64,000 bases of DNA from Typha latifolia (Eukaryota; Streptophyta; Magnoliopsida; Poales; Typhaceae), in assembly GCA_019914945.1 (NCBI GenBank), contig CM034112.1, positions 2,131,001-2,195,000 on the forward strand, given 5' to 3'. Shown one piece after another: positions 1-9,855 of the stretch. Each line of letters begins with the position of its first letter. Position 1 is the first letter of the stretch. A model generated the notes under the pieces. That model was not told where the DNA came from. It was given only the letters and a program-made list of their open reading frames with translations, and ran no database searches. Both the position numbers and the translations under genes were made by a program.

Positions 1-2081
1 ATTAAAATGAGCTCACCTTATCATGTGAAAGTAGCTCAAATGATGGTCCAAAATACCTTTCACGGATTTCTATCATTTCCTACAGAAGACAGAACAAATA
101 AGTTCCAAAAACAAGAATAATGACAGTATTAAGGTAATCAGGTGAAAGTGAAACCATGAATCATGATTTCTAGGAGATTTCAACATGAAGATAGCATTAA
201 CTTAAAGATGAAAAGCCTTCTTTCTTAGGCAAATCGGTAACCAAGATTTCCATGAATTATACTTCCAACTTTCATGGTTTGTCAGGCTTTGTCAAAATAA
301 TAAGCATTTCAAGAATCTTCAAATCAAGTATTGAAGGAACAATCAAGTAGATGCAAATGCATTCTGGTCCATGCACAGAGTGTTTAAGAAGCAATAGGAA
401 CTCTTTCCAGCTGTGAAAAGTGGAGCTTACTTGAAAATGGACGGTTCAAGACAGTAGAAGAGATGATAATGCATAAACATATGATACTGCAAAAAAATGG
501 TGTACATAAAGAAGGAATTACAGGAATATTTCAAATACGGAATAACAGAAATAAAACTAGGTAGATCTATCATAGAAATGATATTTTATCTTACTCCATA
601 TTATGCAGGCATGATGTCAATTCAACAAGCTCAAGGATTTCTAAGAGACTATTCCTTTGTCATTGAATTAGTGTAAGATGTCCTCTCACTTGTCTATAAT
701 AGCCTTCTCACGACATGACATATATAGGCTGTGAATAAAACCAACAAGATGAAATCTCATTGCTTATAATTATATTCTGTGATGCATAAACCAAGATGTA
801 AAAAGGTTATTTATAAGCCATTTATATTCATGCTCAAAATTGCCTCTGCCTCTCTTGATTCCAAAAGTAATAACCAGCCCTAAGGAAACAAAGTACTCTA
901 TTGTCATGAATTAAATCTATGAATGTTAAGATAAGAAGTTCCAATGGAAATCACAGCCAATCTAAGATGTGTGGATGTAAGTTACTTACTTTGCACCTAG
1001 AACTTTCAAATGAGATGCCCAATACACTAGCGACTACTTTAGCAGTATCAACAGTTCTTGCGAATGGAGAATAACAAATTCGGACATCATCTGGCAGAAT
1101 ATTCCTTTCCTTCAGGACCTGCATACATACAATCTTCTTGAGTTCTAAGATAATAAGTATTAAGGCAACTAAAAGCACATTCAGACACTGTCCCACCATT
1201 TTCCATAACTCGGCCCAATAATATACAACATAACCATGAACAAGTATAGTTCAACTCAGTAATCATTATCAATGCAAGAAACTCAATGATATCTTATAAA
1301 AATCACTACCTTTTGAAGTAATTCTCCAGCCAATCGTGCTTGGTCAATACCTTGAGAAGCCAATCCAAATTCTGGGTTTGTACCATTTTCCTGCAAAGGA
1401 TCGTACTGATTATACAGGGCCAACAATAATAAAAGGGCATTCCGAAGACACAATGTAATATATCACGTAAATACAGAATGAAAATTTTCGATCTCATGCA
1501 TCTGAAAGAGGGAGTAATATAGGAAATATTCTCTTTTTTTTCATGATTTGGCAGCGTGATCAATTTACTGGAAACAAGTAAGGTGAATCCACATGATTTG
1601 AAATAATCTCTATCAGATACATTAAGCTTGCATAGTCGATTCCAAGAATTTGGGATGCCAATAATGGTCAGATTAACAATTCTGCCTTGCTACTGTTATT
1701 ATCCTCTTCCCTGTCCCATGAGGGAAACAAAAGTAAGGCAAGCAGTAGGAAAAATTATCATCTTTTGTGTGGATTCCATAGGAAAAATCGAGCTTCCACA
1801 TATAAAATAATAACAAAATGGTACTTAGATATTTCTTAAAAAAAAATAAAAATAACAGAAAGAGAGCTCCTGGAATTAGATTAAAGAAAGAAGCAACTAC
1901 AGATGTATACACTGCCTTCTAATCCAAATCAATTCAAGGGAAAGAAAAAGGAGAGAAGGCGAAGAGATTTCTTGGAGAAACGCACCAAGGAAGAGACGAT
2001 GAGGCCTCGTTCGTTGGGAATGCTCTTCCCATGCCTCAGAATCCAATAGTTATTGCGAAGAAAGCTGGGCCTCTCCGCCAT
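1..2081 (-). CDS. Histidine phosphatase (phosphoglycerate mutase-like) protein, 5' part only
   Basis: Four exons, all meeting in phase 0, read as one protein: 1986-2081 (start codon 2079-2081), 1310-1390, 990-1118 and 17-79. All visible borders are GT-AG, and the gene runs off base 1, so only residues 1-123 are seen. LRHGKSIPNERG (residues 15-26) carries the RHG signature; in the histidine phosphatase superfamily this histidine (H17) is the transient phosphate carrier. Exon 2 holds ASQGIDQARLAG and exon 3 holds ICYSPFARTVDTA, the usual segment with the second active-site arginine. Exon 4 ends with ERYFGPSFELLSHDK. The C-terminal catalytic histidine lies outside the window. The substrate cannot be told from this part; a metabolic phosphatase or mutase is the family expectation. 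No signal peptide is seen, so it is probably cytosolic. Divergent to SLY1, with 390 bp between start codons. Confidence 0.85.
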
Positions 2082-2471
2082 TTCCACAAGCCAAGCTTCG
2101 GAGGAGAGAAGAGAGACGAGAGAAGAGGAGAGGAGACGAAAAGATGGGGGGTGGGCGATTGTAGCCGTACAAGCTCACTTAGAAGGACACGGATGTCATT
2201 GTGAGAATAAATACATAAGAGAAGCATCTGAAGTCGGTGATGCTTTAGCTAAGTTGACGACTTTAGAGTAAACTCCTGTGCGTTTATGTTGTTGAAATTC
2301 CCAAAATAACCGCGGCTTCGCTCCATTCCATTCTCTTCCTCTTCCTCTTCCTCTTCGTCTCCACTCTTCTTCCCCGTTCTCAAATCTCCAAGATCTAGAT
2401 CTAATCCTCTTTTGCCTTCCCCAAAACCCTAATCTGATTTGATTCAGGAACCCTAGCTTCTCCTTCCGATC
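2082..2471. promoter_or_regulatory. Shared intergenic promoter between the phosphatase-like gene and SLY1
   Basis: The two start codons face away from each other across 390 bp. The SLY1 side is a CT-rich leader (about 2325-2400) followed by AAACCCTAA at about 2425, the telo-box common in plant housekeeping promoters. No clear TATA box is visible on either side. A short retroelement-like scrap sits in the middle (next entry). Confidence 0.5.
2170..2271 (+). mobile_element. Possible LINE RNase H tail fragment
   Basis: The plus-strand frame ending at a stop at 2269-2271 reads NKYIREASEVGDALAKLTTL. This resembles the (H)-x-x-REAN-x-VADALA-K-L motif at the end of the RNase H domain in plant LINE/RVT_3 proteins. 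Only about 30 codons look related, so it would be a short relic. It could also be a chance match. Confidence 0.4.
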
Positions 2472-4422
2472 ATGGCGCTTAATCTCCGGCAGAAGCAAAC
2501 GAGTAAGTACCCGATCTCCTCTACTCTCTCCTTTCCTCTTCCCCCAAACCCTAACTCCTTTCTCCTCATTTTTCCCAGGTCTCATCATTCGTATGCTACA
2601 CCTAAATCAATCCCCAAACTCTAGCGGGATCTCTTCACAATCCACAAATGAATCCGAGGAAGTTTACAAGATCTTGATCATGGATTCATTCTGTCGATCC
2701 ATCCTCTCCCCCTTGATCCGTGTCAACGACCTCCGCAAGCACGGGATCACACTTTTTTTCTCCATCGACAAGGAACGGCAGCAGATCCCCGACGTCCCCG
2801 CCATCTACTTCGTCCGCCCGACCCCCGACAACGTCGAACGCATAGCAGCCGACGCCGCCCGATCCCTCTACGACTCCTTCCACCTCAACTTCTCCTCTTC
2901 GCTCCCCCGCTCCCTCCTCGAGCGCCTGGCCTCCCGCACCGTCGAGACCGATTCCGTCGCCCGCATCTCGAAGCTCTTCGACCAGTACATGGAGTTCATC
3001 TCTTTAGAAGATACCCTCTTCTCGCTTGCCCAACCGCAAACGTACCTCCAGATCAACGATCCGGCTGCCGGTGACCGTGAAATCGAGGAGATCATCGAAA
3101 AGATTGTGAATGGGCTTTTCGGCGTTCTTGCAACGCTTGGCATTGTGCCGGTGATCCGGTGCGCACGAGGTGGGCCAGCAGAGATGGTCGCAGCAGCGCT
3201 GGATAACCGGCTACGTGATCACTTGCTCTCAAAACAGAATCTTTTTACAGAGGGTGGTGGGATGGCCTCCGCCTTTCAGCGCCCTGTTCTTTGCTTATTC
3301 GATCGTAATTTCGAGCTCGCTGTTGGAATCCAGCATGATTGGAGCTACTGCCCGCTGGTGCATGATGTGCTAGGTTTGAAGCTGAACAGAGTTACTTTGC
3401 CCGGTGAGAAAGCCGCCGTTAAATCTTATGAATTGGATGACTCGGATCCCTTCTGGGTTTCGAACAGTTGGTCTCCATTCCCAAAAGTTGCCGAGGAGAT
3501 TGAGATCCAGCTGAGTAAATATAAGCAAGACGTTGATGATGTGAACCGGAGGACTGGCGGGAAGGATGGCATTGAGTTTGACGGCACAGATCTGATTGGT
3601 AATACAAAGCATTTAATGAATGCAGTGAACTCACTTCCAGAACTCACAGAGCGCAAGAAGATGATTGACAAGCATACCAACATTGCAACCGTCCTATTGG
3701 GCCATATCAAGGAGAGGTCTTTGGATGGCTACTATGACTGCGAGAATGACATGCTGACCAAAGGCAGTGTGGATCGTAATATGTTGTTGGGATTTCTCAG
3801 AGGGAAAGGAACTAAGGAGGACAAGCTTCGGCTTGCTATTATTTACCTTCTTTCTTTTGAGGCACCGCCATCAACTGAATTGGAACAGATAGAAGCTGCA
3901 CTAAGGGAGTCTGAGGTGGACATGTATGCATTTCAGTACGTGAAGAGGATTAAGTCTTTGAATACATCATTGGCTGCTTCTTCGAGCTCAGCTAGCAGGA
4001 GCAATATTGTTGATTGGGCTGAGAAACTTTATGGACAATCCATTAGTGCTGTGACTGCAGGTGTGAAGAATCTCTTATCTGCTGGGAGACAACTGGCACT
4101 GACGAGGACAGTGGAAGCCTTAATGGAAGGGAAACCAAACCCTGAGGTGGATTCTTACCTTCTATTTGATCCTCGAGCCCCAAGATCAGGATCTGGAGCA
4201 CAATTCAAGGGACCATTCAGAGAAGCTATTGTCTTCATGATAGGTGGTGGTAACTATGTTGAGTACAGGAGCTTGATGGAGCTAGCGCAACGTTCACAAC
4301 CGGCCAAACATGTGATATATGGGACAACAGAAATTCTCAATGGGGTGGAATTTATTCAGCAGCTTGCGGATTTGGGGCAGAAGATGGGATTGGGAGGTGG
4401 TGGAAACAATCCATCCAAGTAA
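2472..4422 (+). CDS. SLY1: SLY1, Sec1/Munc18-family vesicle fusion protein
   Basis: Two exons, 2472-2502 and 2579-4422, joined across a 76-bp GT-AG intron in phase 1, encode 624 aa. The short first exon supplies MALNLRQKQT, the characteristic SLY1 N-terminus. Without it, translation would seem to start at the internal methionine at 2593. The whole length reads as a Sec1-like domain, with recognisable blocks RKHGITLFF, FHLNFSSSLPR, LFTEGGG, LCLFDRNFELAVGIQHDW, KHTNIATVLLGHIKERS, NIVDWAEKLYGQSISAVTAG and FMIGGGNYVEY. SLY1 proteins bind the N-terminal peptide of ER-Golgi syntaxins (SED5/SYP31 type) and promote SNARE assembly in ER-Golgi traffic. The length equals that of known plant SLY1. There is no membrane segment, so it acts from the cytosol. 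Apart from the tiny first exon the gene has no introns. Confidence 0.96.
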
Positions 4423-6207
4423 ATAGCATGTTTTGGATATGATATTATCTTGTAGGTGGTGTGAAGGAAAATTTGTTCAGATTTAGAGACCACTGGAGGG
4501 TATTTTTATCTGAAAACTCATATTCCCTTTAAATACTGTGACCTGTTATTTTTGTTTCTTTTATCTTTCCTCACTTGGAAGAGTTTTTTTTGCTACCTGC
4601 TATTGATTTTCTTTTCTTTTCTTTTTTAAGTTTAGATTCAGAATCAGTAGATTGCAATAATTAAGAAGTTACCCTGTTTCTAATTTAGAGTTACTGATTT
4701 CGAATTGTTATTGTGAAATATAGAAGAAAACAGTTTACTACTGTCATGCTTCTTTATATTGAGTACACTATTTCATTTTGGGCAGCATGCAATAAGTTTT
4801 GAAACTCTGGAATAATGCTTATTTTACTTATTTTAACATTGTGTCTCTTAAGTTTCCTGCAGAATTATATGATTTAGGCAGGTATTCAGTTTCTTGCAGA
4901 ATAATATGATTAGCCATGTTATCACTTTTGTAGTTAATACCAAGAGTTTTCTAAGAGCAAACAAATTCTTTTGTTGTTGTTCTTCTGGATTTAATATTGC
5001 ACCTGGTGATACAAACCCTGTGCATGGCACTTGGCTTCATGAAATTTCATGTAATGTCTTTCAATGGTTTACTTATACAGCAAAATGACCTTTATTCTCC
5101 TGCTTAGTTATTGTTAAATTGATCCAGTCAGCGATCATCTTCCCCCATCATTGCATTGTGCATGCAGATATATGCATGACCTGCTTTTAGCCGATTATTT
5201 ATGAAAAAGGAACTTCCATTCATGAAATGGAATGATTGGTATTCATAGGTAATAATTTCCAGTAAATCCTATCAGCAGTGAGGCTAAATAGGAAAAGCAT
5301 ATGCAATTCTTCCTTTTAGATGGTGTAAACAGTGCAGCAATTATCTAGAGATCAAAGATATGAGGAGAAGATTAATTGACACAAGTGTTTATGTATATGA
5401 ATTGCTCCCTAGATATATGGTGCATTATAGGTAATAATGCTTTTCCTAGGATACATATTAGAGAGGGACAGGATAGAGTTGCATCCTTTTGTAGTTACTT
5501 GTCGAAGTCTTAAAAGTTCCAAGTCTTGGAATATCTGCTTATTGTTTTCAGAGGTTTTCTCTTTTGCTGGGCTGCTATTTTTCACTTACTTCGAGATTTT
5601 TTCTCAGTTTTCATAATATGGATGGGCCAGATTGCACAAATTTCTAGCAGTATTTCCAAATTTTCTCCACTAAAGGTTTGAAACCTCAGAACCCATTTTG
5701 TCTCAGGATAAATGAGTCCATTACAATTTGGAGTAGGAGAATAGCTGTTATTGCAATGGGTAGTCTGAAAGCATTGTGATTTGGAGGGAGCAAGTGCACT
5801 ACTAGGTTAAACAGGATTTAGACAGAAGTACCACATGTCGATGTTGAAGAGTAAGTATATGGTGAAATTCATTATCTTCACATATAGTGCTTAGGAAGTC
5901 GAGATCTTTTATCTTCACATATAGTTGACGGAAAGAAAAATGTGAATCTAATTTCATTTGGGGTTTGTTTGTTTGTTTTGATGCTGATGTAAATTTCTGG
6001 AGATGGAGCACGCCTGTGTTCCTTTCATTGTAGATATGCACCTTACAACGAAACGTCCTTTAGCAGCATATCTGCAGTGCAATTTGAGTTGAACTATTCT
6101 GGGATGAAAGCTTTTCCATTTTCGTCAATGTGCATTGCTAGATTTAAGTCATACATTTTCTCATATAACGTTTTCTCTCTCCTGTAAAGTTGTTAATTCC
6201 TTTGCAT

Positions 6208-6324
6208 AGGTGCCCGCATCTCCCAATGATAAACTCCGTCAAGGGCCTACCAGGTGGCTGGGATCCAATCTTGCTATTGCCAGCGTGATGGGGATGAAAG
6301 GTTTTTGGCGACGGGATTTTACCT
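6208..6324 (+). other. Isolated exon-like open stretch of unknown origin
   Basis: Directly after an AG dinucleotide (cctttgcatag) the plus strand is open for 38 codons to a TAG. It includes GPTRWLGSNLAIASVMGMKG and then FWRRDFT before the stop. Base composition is clearly higher in GC than its surroundings. No partner exons were found upstream. The minus strand is also open here and reads equally plausibly, so the strand is uncertain. It may be the last exon of an unrecognised gene or a captured fragment. Confidence 0.25.
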
Positions 6325-6779
6325 AGCCAGCAAAGTTGTGATAAAAGGAGAGATAAAGGGAAAAGTACCAAAGAATGGCATTTCAATTCGTTCTTCTCAA
6401 AATTTTCTTGTGTTATGATTTGTATCGGACTTGGCTTCAGATTTCATACTTCACTCCCATTTTTTCGTATTTAATACTGTTCTCTTCTCCATACAGAGCA
6501 AGGAGTGACCTTTTTTATTCCGCTCTCTTGAATTTGATCGTCTTTCTAGACTGTAGCGTTAATGTGCAGGCTGTTAATTGCTAGTCCATGTCCGTCTTTG
6601 TGCACAAATGTTGATACACAATTGGGCCCTAGTTTCTCCAGTATCTCTTACAATGTGAAACAAAGTGGCCAGAAGCTATTCATAGAGTTTAAATGTGATC
6701 AAGTTGTTGGCTCCTAGAAAGAGATTTTTTTGTTGTTGTTGTTAAACTTAAGATGCATTTAAGTGGATGTGTAAGCAGG

Positions 6780-7110
6780 GGTGTAGACAAGTCTATGTTA
6801 AGTTGAACTCAAGTTGGACCAGAACCAGCTCGAGCCGAGCGCAACTAAGTTTGGAACTACACTATTTTTAAGTAAGGCTGAATCAAACCTATTATTCAAG
6901 CCGAATGGTTGAGCTCAAACAACTAAATCTTAAAACAAGTTAAAAACTTTTGATATATATATTCTGGTTCAAGCTCTGCTCACCTAAGGTTTAACACAAG
7001 CCCACAAAAATTGGCAAACCCATAAAAATTTACAACCCTTTAGGAGCAAGGAAAAGCACTGAGCTAAGACGTCCACACGCAAACATGCTCACATTAACTT
7101 AACTCTCTCT
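6780..7110. repeat. Probable dispersed repeat relic
   Basis: The stretch is built of variants of ctcgagccgagc and gttgagctcaaac, a word style common in non-autonomous plant repeats. No termini or target duplication could be defined. Confidence 0.3.
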
Positions 7111-7587
7111 CACAAACTTTATTTATTGAAATAGACTATAAAATGCATTTTTTAATCACATAAAATATTAAAATATTTAGTATTTTCTTTTTCAAGAGAC
7201 ACTAAACATAATAACATTTTCAATTCATACTTAAATTGGGTATACTAAATTTATGTCTTAGTAATTTTTTGAGATGTATTGCCCTGCCACTATAGAAACA
7301 TTGATAAGGTAGTCGACAGCGAATCATCTTCTAAGTAAAAAGTACTAATCAATTCAGTGATTTATTCCCGATCTTATGCCGTGGATGCTGAGCTATGAAA
7401 AAAAATTCTTTTGATATAAAGTTTATGATGTGATCTAGGTCGTAAATAAAGTTTGGAGGAGTACTAATTTAGTCGAGAAACTAACTCATCAAGCATAAAA
7501 CCACGAAAAGAATCGAAATGAAATAATAAACACTGCTAAAATTACCCTCACTTTCTCTCCAATGAGACAAATAGTAATAAACAACTG

Positions 7588-7616
7588 AAATTATTATTAT
7601 TATTATTATTATTATT
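7588..7616. repeat. (ATT)n microsatellite
   Basis: About nine ATT units in intergenic DNA. Confidence 0.9.
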
Positions 7617-7857
7617 TTAACAGCTGAAATTATAATTCAAATTTGATCCGATCTATGTCGCCATTCGAACAAAATAGGTAGGGTGCGATTTGTGGATTAG
7701 TTAAATGCCAAGGTTCGAAATGCAAAATAAAAGGAGTCTGAAAGATTAGAACGAGGAATAGCTGGCATGGAAAAAGGAAATAAAAACGATCCGAAGCGGA
7801 AGAAAAAGAAAGGAGAAGAATAGACGAACGAGCGAGGGAGGAGCCCTCTCGTCGCGG

Positions 7858-9814
7858 ATGGCCTCTTTCCTCTCTCCTCCTCCCCTCTCATTCTTCTTCT
7901 TCTTCTTCTTCTTCTTCTTCTTTGTCGCCCTTCTTCTTCGGCTCCCCACCTCCATTAATGGCGCCAATTCTTCCGACCCTTCTCTCACTCAGATCCCTCG
8001 CGATCTCTACCATTCGAGGTAAGCCGGCTAATTTACCCTTCCAAGTACGCGTCGCCCTTTCTTTTATTGGATTGGTCTCTCCTTTTTTTAATGTCTCTTC
8101 TTGATTCCAAGTGGATGCGTGTTTATCTTGAACAATTTTCTGAGAATTTAAAGATTCTTACAACCAGAAAATCATTTCTTTTATTGGATCATTTTTAGAT
8201 CGATATCCTTGACTCAAAATGGATGCGTGCAATTCTTGCAAGTTTTTATTGCTATTGGCTTCTTTGGATTGATTGCTTCGTTCTTCTAACGTTGGGGTGC
8301 GTGTAGATTTGAGCCAATCCATGTCATTAAGCTCGTTCAAGTTTCTTGCCGTATAGGATGGATTAGTAATTATTTGATGGACATAGCGTTAACAGTGTTT
8401 CAGTTTAGCTAGCCTTTTGTTCTTATGTTGAATTCTTTAGATTGATATAACATTTTAGGCGGTCGTTTCTGACGTCCTCTTGTGATTTAAAGCGGGTATT
8501 TAAGATGTTCAATTTTGCATAATCTACTAGTAGAACACATTATTCTTGCAAGATGTTCTCCCTATAGGCTTGTGGATTGGATGGTTCTTGGATTGAATTT
8601 GGATCGTTTCACTTTCTCTTGCCTTTTCTTCCTATCAAAAGGCTTCTCTGGAGTGATTGTCCTCATTTAGGGTATCATTTACATTCTCCTCTTGATTATA
8701 GGAGGATGCTTGTAAAGTTGACCGAATCCCTTTCAGAAAACAAATAATTCTTGAAAGTTGCTCTCTTATATGTGAAAATAGACAGATCCGCTCTTCGATT
8801 GGCCTTGATTTGTTTTTGTTGAACATAATGTTAACAGACAGTTCTGCTCTTTTTTTTTTATAATCAAGATGTGTAAGCTTGTAGATTTCTTCCTGACAGT
8901 GATGCTTTATTGAGCGAGGTTAGCTCCTTGGTGAAACGGCATCCCGATAGGTTGAGCGTGAGTAGTTTTTAAGCCATTTCCCGTTGGTGTTTGTTGGCTA
9001 ACTTTTTGGGGACTAATTTGTCATTTGCGCTTTTGGATGATGTTTCATAGATGGAGACCATGCGAGCAAGCAACAAGGCCTATCTAGCCGAGGTAGTGGT
9101 TATTACATACAATCATGTGGTGAAGCAGATAGATGAGAAGTCCAAGTATCGGATCCTTTTGGTGAGTTATCATTTTATTTTTGCTTCGCATCCCGCCATA
9201 CAGTTTGAATGGACAACATCTTTTTTTGTTTTGGTATTTTGTATTATCCTGCAAAAGTTATTGGTGATGTTCATAATAAAGAGTGAAACCGATCGAAAAG
9301 TTCACGCTTGGAGTTTTTGAATCCAAATGATACAAATACAGTTTTCAGTTTTACAATCAATAATTGTTTGATGTTGCTATGGATTTTTAATTGCTTGCAG
9401 TTTTGACAAAAGATTCCTTGTCTTCCAGAGCTTTGGTCAGCATGGAAGGGAACTTATTACTTCTGAGGTTGCATTCCATCTGCTTTCTTTTTTGACAGAA
9501 GAGCATGCTATACCTGGCATCAATCTAACATCCTTTGAGAAAATGCTGGATAAACTTGTGATAAAGGTACAGGAGAGTAGTTTCTAACTTTGAATTTGTA
9601 TATAATAGCTACGGTATTGTGTAGAATTGATAGAAATAAATTGTGAATTTTGGCATTGAAAACAACAAATCATGTGTAATGTAATACTATTGAAATTCTT
9701 ATCAAGCTAGCTTTCCATTTTTCTTTTTGGAATCATATTATGACCCAAACATTAGTTCAAACCCTTTAAATTGCTTCTTCCTTCTATCTATTCTCTTTCT
9801 TCCTCCAATATACT

Positions 9815-9855
<41 letters not shown>

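Larger units (their letters stand above)
4423..7857. other. Intergenic spacer, SLY1 3' end to the carboxypeptidase gene
   Basis: AT-rich spacer of 3.4 kb. The first few hundred bases are presumably SLY1 3' UTR. No long open frame looks like protein. Within it are an exon-like island at 6208-6324, a repeat-like stretch at 6780-7110 and an ATT microsatellite at 7588-7616. Bases 7740-7857 are the promoter/leader of the next gene; no clear TATA box is seen there. Confidence 0.6.

Noticed and set aside
2196..2588. 130-codon minus-strand frame over the SLY1 start
   Set aside because: Arginine/glycine-rich reading of the CT-rich SLY1 leader; antisense shadow.
7700..7730. ggttcgaaatg as a tRNA T-loop
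   Set aside because: No matching acceptor stem or anticodon arm around it; no tRNA gene was recognised anywhere in the window.
7958..8018. Carboxypeptidase start at the ATG at 7958
   Set aside because: Its frame does not join exon 2; the frame from 7858 gives PRDLYHS followed by the conserved continuation.
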